This document shows positions 61,586 through 64,000 of a DNA stretch of 64,000 nt, piece after piece. Where the stretch lies: the NCBI GenBank assembly GCA_963823045.1, contig CAWGKA010000005.1:124001-188000 (forward strand). The letters run 5' to 3'. Position numbers and translations under genes: made by a program. The notes under the pieces are model-generated. The model made no database searches. It was not told the DNA's origin and was given only the letters and a program-made list of their open reading frames with translations. The DNA comes from JADLGL01 sp963823045. Lineage in GTDB: Bacteria > Pseudomonadota > Alphaproteobacteria > Rhizobiales > Kaistiaceae. The stretch's first letter is position 1. Each line of letters opens with the position of its first letter.

Positions 61586-62925
61586 TGGCGCGGAGGTCCA
61601 TCGCCTGGCGGCTTGCCATCGGCCTGTCGATCGGCATGGCCGTGGTATGGGTCGGCGCCGTCGCCATCGCCGGCGCGATCCTCGGCAACGAGCTCGACGA
61701 ATCCTTCGACGAGACGCTGCGCCAGAGCGCCTTCCGCCTGCTTCCCCTGGCAACTCACGAGCTGGGCGAAAACGACCGAGCAGGTCTGCGCGACGACGTG
61801 CAGCCGGTGGGCGTGCTTCAGCCGGAAGACGAGTACTTCACCTATTATGTGCTCGACCAGAACGGCAACGTCATCATCCGCGCCGAGGACGCGCCCGAGG
61901 ACCTGGTGATCAACAACGTGCCGAGCGGCTTCTCGGAGATCGACGGGCGGCGCGCCTTCGCCACCACCGACCGCCGCTCCGGCTATTCGATCCTCGTCAT
62001 CGAGCGCACCGACCACCGGCAAAGCGCCATCGGCAAGAGTCTCGCCGCGCTGATCTGGCCGCTTGTCGGCCTGCTGCCGCTGATCGGCTTCGGCATTTGG
62101 TACGCCATCCGTCTCGGCATGCGGCCGGTTGGTCAGCTCAGCCGCGACATCGCCGCACGCGACCGGCGCAACCTCGCCCCGCTCAGCGCCGAAGGTCAAC
62201 CGGTGGAACTGGCACCGATCGCCGACGCCGTGGGCAGCCTGATCGAGCGGCTGCGCGCCGCGCTCGACGCGGAGCGCGCCTTCGCATCGAGCAGCGCCCA
62301 CGAGCTGCGCACGCCGATCGCGGGGGCGCTGGCGCAAACGCAGCAGCTCGCCATCGAGCTGGATGGCAATCCCGGCATCGAGCGCGTCCGCGAGATCGAG
62401 ACCGCGCTGAAACATCTGTCGCAACTTTCCGAGCGCTTGCTGCAATTGTCGCGACTCGATGCGGGCTTTGCCCGCAGCGAGTCCGACAACGATCTTCTGC
62501 CGGCGCTCCGTCTCGTCGTTCGCGATTATCAGGCCGGTGTCACCGGCTCACGCATCCGGCTGCACATTGCGGACGGCGCATCCCTTGGTGCGCCCGTCAA
62601 TCTCGACGCATTTGCGATCGCTCTGCGCAATCTCGTTCAGAACGCACTTATTCACGGCACTTCGGATTCGCCGGTCGATATCCACGCCGGGCCCGGCGCC
62701 GCGGTCCGCGTCGTCAACCACGGCCCCATCGTGCCGCCGGACGTGCTTGCACATCTCGACGAGCCCTTCATTCGCGGCGCGACCTCGGCGCAGGGCAGCG
62801 GCCTCGGACTTTCCATCGTGCGGGCGATCGTCGATCAGACCGGCGGCACGCTCAACTTCCGCTCGCCTGCGACCGGCATCGCGGATGGCTTCGAGGCGAC
62901 CATGTCGTGGGACAGGCCCGGCTGA
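61585..62925 (+). CDS. Sensor histidine kinase
   Basis: A 446-residue membrane kinase. Two transmembrane helices (~8-32 and ~153-174) enclose a periplasmic sensor of ~120 residues (FDETLRQSAFRLLPLATHEL, QPEDEYFTYYVLDQNGNVII). HAMP-like linker follows. The H box is FASSSAHELRTPIAGALAQT; the N box NLVQNALIHG and G box GSGLGLSIVRAI are intact. QseC-like architecture. Partner of the response regulator just upstream. Confidence 0.92.
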   Translation: MARRSIAWRLAIGLSIGMAVVWVGAVAIAGAILGNELDESFDETLRQSAFRLLPLATHELGENDRAGLRDDVQPVGVLQPEDEYFTYYVLDQNGNVIIRAEDAPEDLVINNVPSGFSEIDGRRAFATTDRRSGYSILVIERTDHRQSAIGKSLAALIWPLVGLLPLIGFGIWYAIRLGMRPVGQLSRDIAARDRRNLAPLSAEGQPVELAPIADAVGSLIERLRAALDAERAFASSSAHELRTPIAGALAQTQQLAIELDGNPGIERVREIETALKHLSQLSERLLQLSRLDAGFARSESDNDLLPALRLVVRDYQAGVTGSRIRLHIADGASLGAPVNLDAFAIALRNLVQNALIHGTSDSPVDIHAGPGAAVRVVNHGPIVPPDVLAHLDEPFIRGATSAQGSGLGLSIVRAIVDQTGGTLNFRSPATGIADGFEATMSWDRPG

Positions 62926-62930
62926 TCTAG

Positions 62931-63060
62931 CGCGCGTCGGGACGGCGCGCGTTGATATGATGACGACGCCAAGGGGCGTGACCGCGATCGCAACGAGGCG
63001 AAGGCCGGTCACGACCTCCCCGAGCAGGAGCGCAGCCAGGATCACCGCGACGGTCGGACG
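62931..63060 (-). pseudogene. C-terminal fragment of an EamA/DMT exporter
   Basis: The minus strand reads RPTVAVILAALLLGEVVTGL and RLVAIAVTPLGVVIISTR, the last two helices with the LLLGE motif of EamA-type transporters. Nothing of the preceding eight helices is present. It directly abuts, and slightly overlaps in another frame, the end of the ABC ATPase remnant. Confidence 0.6.
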
Positions 63061-64000
63061 CAGGCGACCGTGCTGTCGGCGTAGACCGCGTCGATGTCGG
63101 CGGTGGTCAGCTTCGACTTGTCCTCGCCGTTGACGTCGAGAATGACATGGCCATCCTTCAGTGCGATGAGGCGGTCGCCATAAGCAAGCGCGCTGCGGAT
63201 GTCGTGCGTCACCATGATCGCCGACAGTCCGAGCGTGCGGATGGTGCGATCGGAGAGACCGAGCACGGTCGGCCTGCGTACGCGGATCGAGATTGGCGAC
63301 ATGCTCGTCGAGGAGCAGCAGCTTGGGCGTCGCCAGCGTCGCCATGAGCACCGTGATGGACTGGCGCTGGCCGCTCGAAAGCAGATGCACCGGCGTGTTG
63401 AGGCGGCTCTCGAGACCGAGATGTAGCTCGGCCAGCCGCTCCCGCAGCATCTCGCGATCGCCTGAATGGAGCGGTCGCCGGAGGCCACGGCGACGGCCTT
63501 TGGTCAGCGCGATGGCGAGGTTCTCCTCGACGATGAGTTGATCGCAGGTGCCGACTCGCGGATCGGGGAACACGCGGGCGAGCCAACTGGCACGATGAAA
63601 ATCCGGCATGAAGGTGACGTCCTCGCCGTCAACCTCAATGCCGCCGGTGGTGAGCGGCACGGTCCCGGCAAGAACCCCGAGCAGTGTGCTCTTGCCGGCC
63701 CCGTTGGTGCCGACCAGCGTGATGAATTCACCAGTCGGGATGGCGAGGTCGAGGCGATCGAGCGCGGTGAGGCCCGCGGCTTCGACCGCGTCGGCCAGCG
63801 CGTCGTGGAAGACCTTGCCGTTCTGGTTCGACGGATCCCAGTTCGTGCCGATGTTCTGCGCGTCCGGCAGCACCTCAAGGACGCTCGCCAAAGTCTGAAC
63901 CGGCGGCGTCCAGTCGGTCGTGCCTGTCGCCTGCTGGCCCGGTTCTCTTCCAGGCTATTGGCGATGCCGGCGCCGACGGGATCGCCCATGGCGATGAAGA
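63042..64000 (-). pseudogene. Chimeric ABC transporter remnant: substrate-binding protein fused to ATPase
   Basis: Starting at the window's right edge, the minus strand first reads a substrate-binding protein of the ABC_sub_bind (TrpX-like) type: GDPVGAGIANSLEE, then after a frameshift PGQQATGTTDWTPPVQTL, ASVLEVLPDAQNIGTNWDPS, FHDALADAVEAAGLT. Without any break it becomes an ATPase: ALDRLDLAIPTGEF, Walker A LVGTNGAGKSTL, signature LSSGQRQ, Walker B LLLLDEHVANLDP. After another shift near 63270, TIRTLGLSAIMVTHDIRSAL to a stop at 63042. The permease gene and the ATPase start are missing. The Q-loop Gln is Pro (ARVFPDP). This is the product of a deletion, not a working transporter. Confidence 0.7.

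Overview
The window looks like an alphaproteobacterial chromosome of the Hyphomicrobiales (Rhizobiales) type. Supporting signs are high GC, an irr gene divergent from fabA-fabB-fabI, a class I lysyl-tRNA synthetase, a eukaryote-type glutamine synthetase (glnII) with a small GstI-like gene divergent from it, a bfd/bfr pair, and a lanthanide-type PQQ alcohol dehydrogenase. I cannot name a genus.

Layout. 1-3000: a broken glucokinase gene and a convergent broken FGGY (glycerol-kinase-like) gene, both full of frameshifts. 3.0-23.3 kb is ordinary core chromosome: bacterioferritin and its ferredoxin, a CoxG-like protein, two RNA methyltransferases, lspA, a family 3 solute-binding protein, a TerB protein, lysK, an SH3 protein, irr, fabA/fabB/fabI, envelope proteins of unknown role, lepA, otsB/otsA, msrA, an aldo/keto reductase and tRNA-Ser(GGA).

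23,389-47,988 is a genomic island. The last 15 bases of the tRNA-Ser gene recur 24,600 bases downstream, and homology continues past the repeat. The island holds visibly more AT-rich stretches, remnants of several serine recombinases and of an IS3 element, two kinds of internal direct repeat (527 and 393 bp) and many broken genes. Its intact core is a surface/signalling set: an ice-binding-like (DUF3494) domain fused to an autotransporter barrel, a Crp/Fnr regulator, a REC-PAS-GGDEF-EAL protein, a REC-degenerate GGDEF-PilZ protein (frameshifted) and a dead PAS-GGDEF-EAL gene. The rest are small secreted, membrane and lipoprotein genes, an ArsR/SRPBCC pair and adenylate-cyclase fragments. No tyrosine integrase is visible.

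48-64 kb returns to chromosome-like DNA with periplasmic redox functions: glnII and a gstI-like gene, a Tat-exported multicopper oxidase, a di-haem cytochrome c, an HU-like protein, a LuxR-type regulator and a PQQ dehydrogenase with the Asp-x-Asp lanthanide signature. Next is a three-gene flavin electron-transfer cluster (ApbE, a PepSY-flavodoxin-FNR reductase and a DUF2271 protein carrying an ApbE flavinylation motif), divergent from a two-component system. The right edge is a scrambled ABC-transporter remnant.

Caution: single-base frameshifts occur throughout, even in lepA and bfr, so many of the broken genes outside the island may reflect sequence errors rather than real decay.
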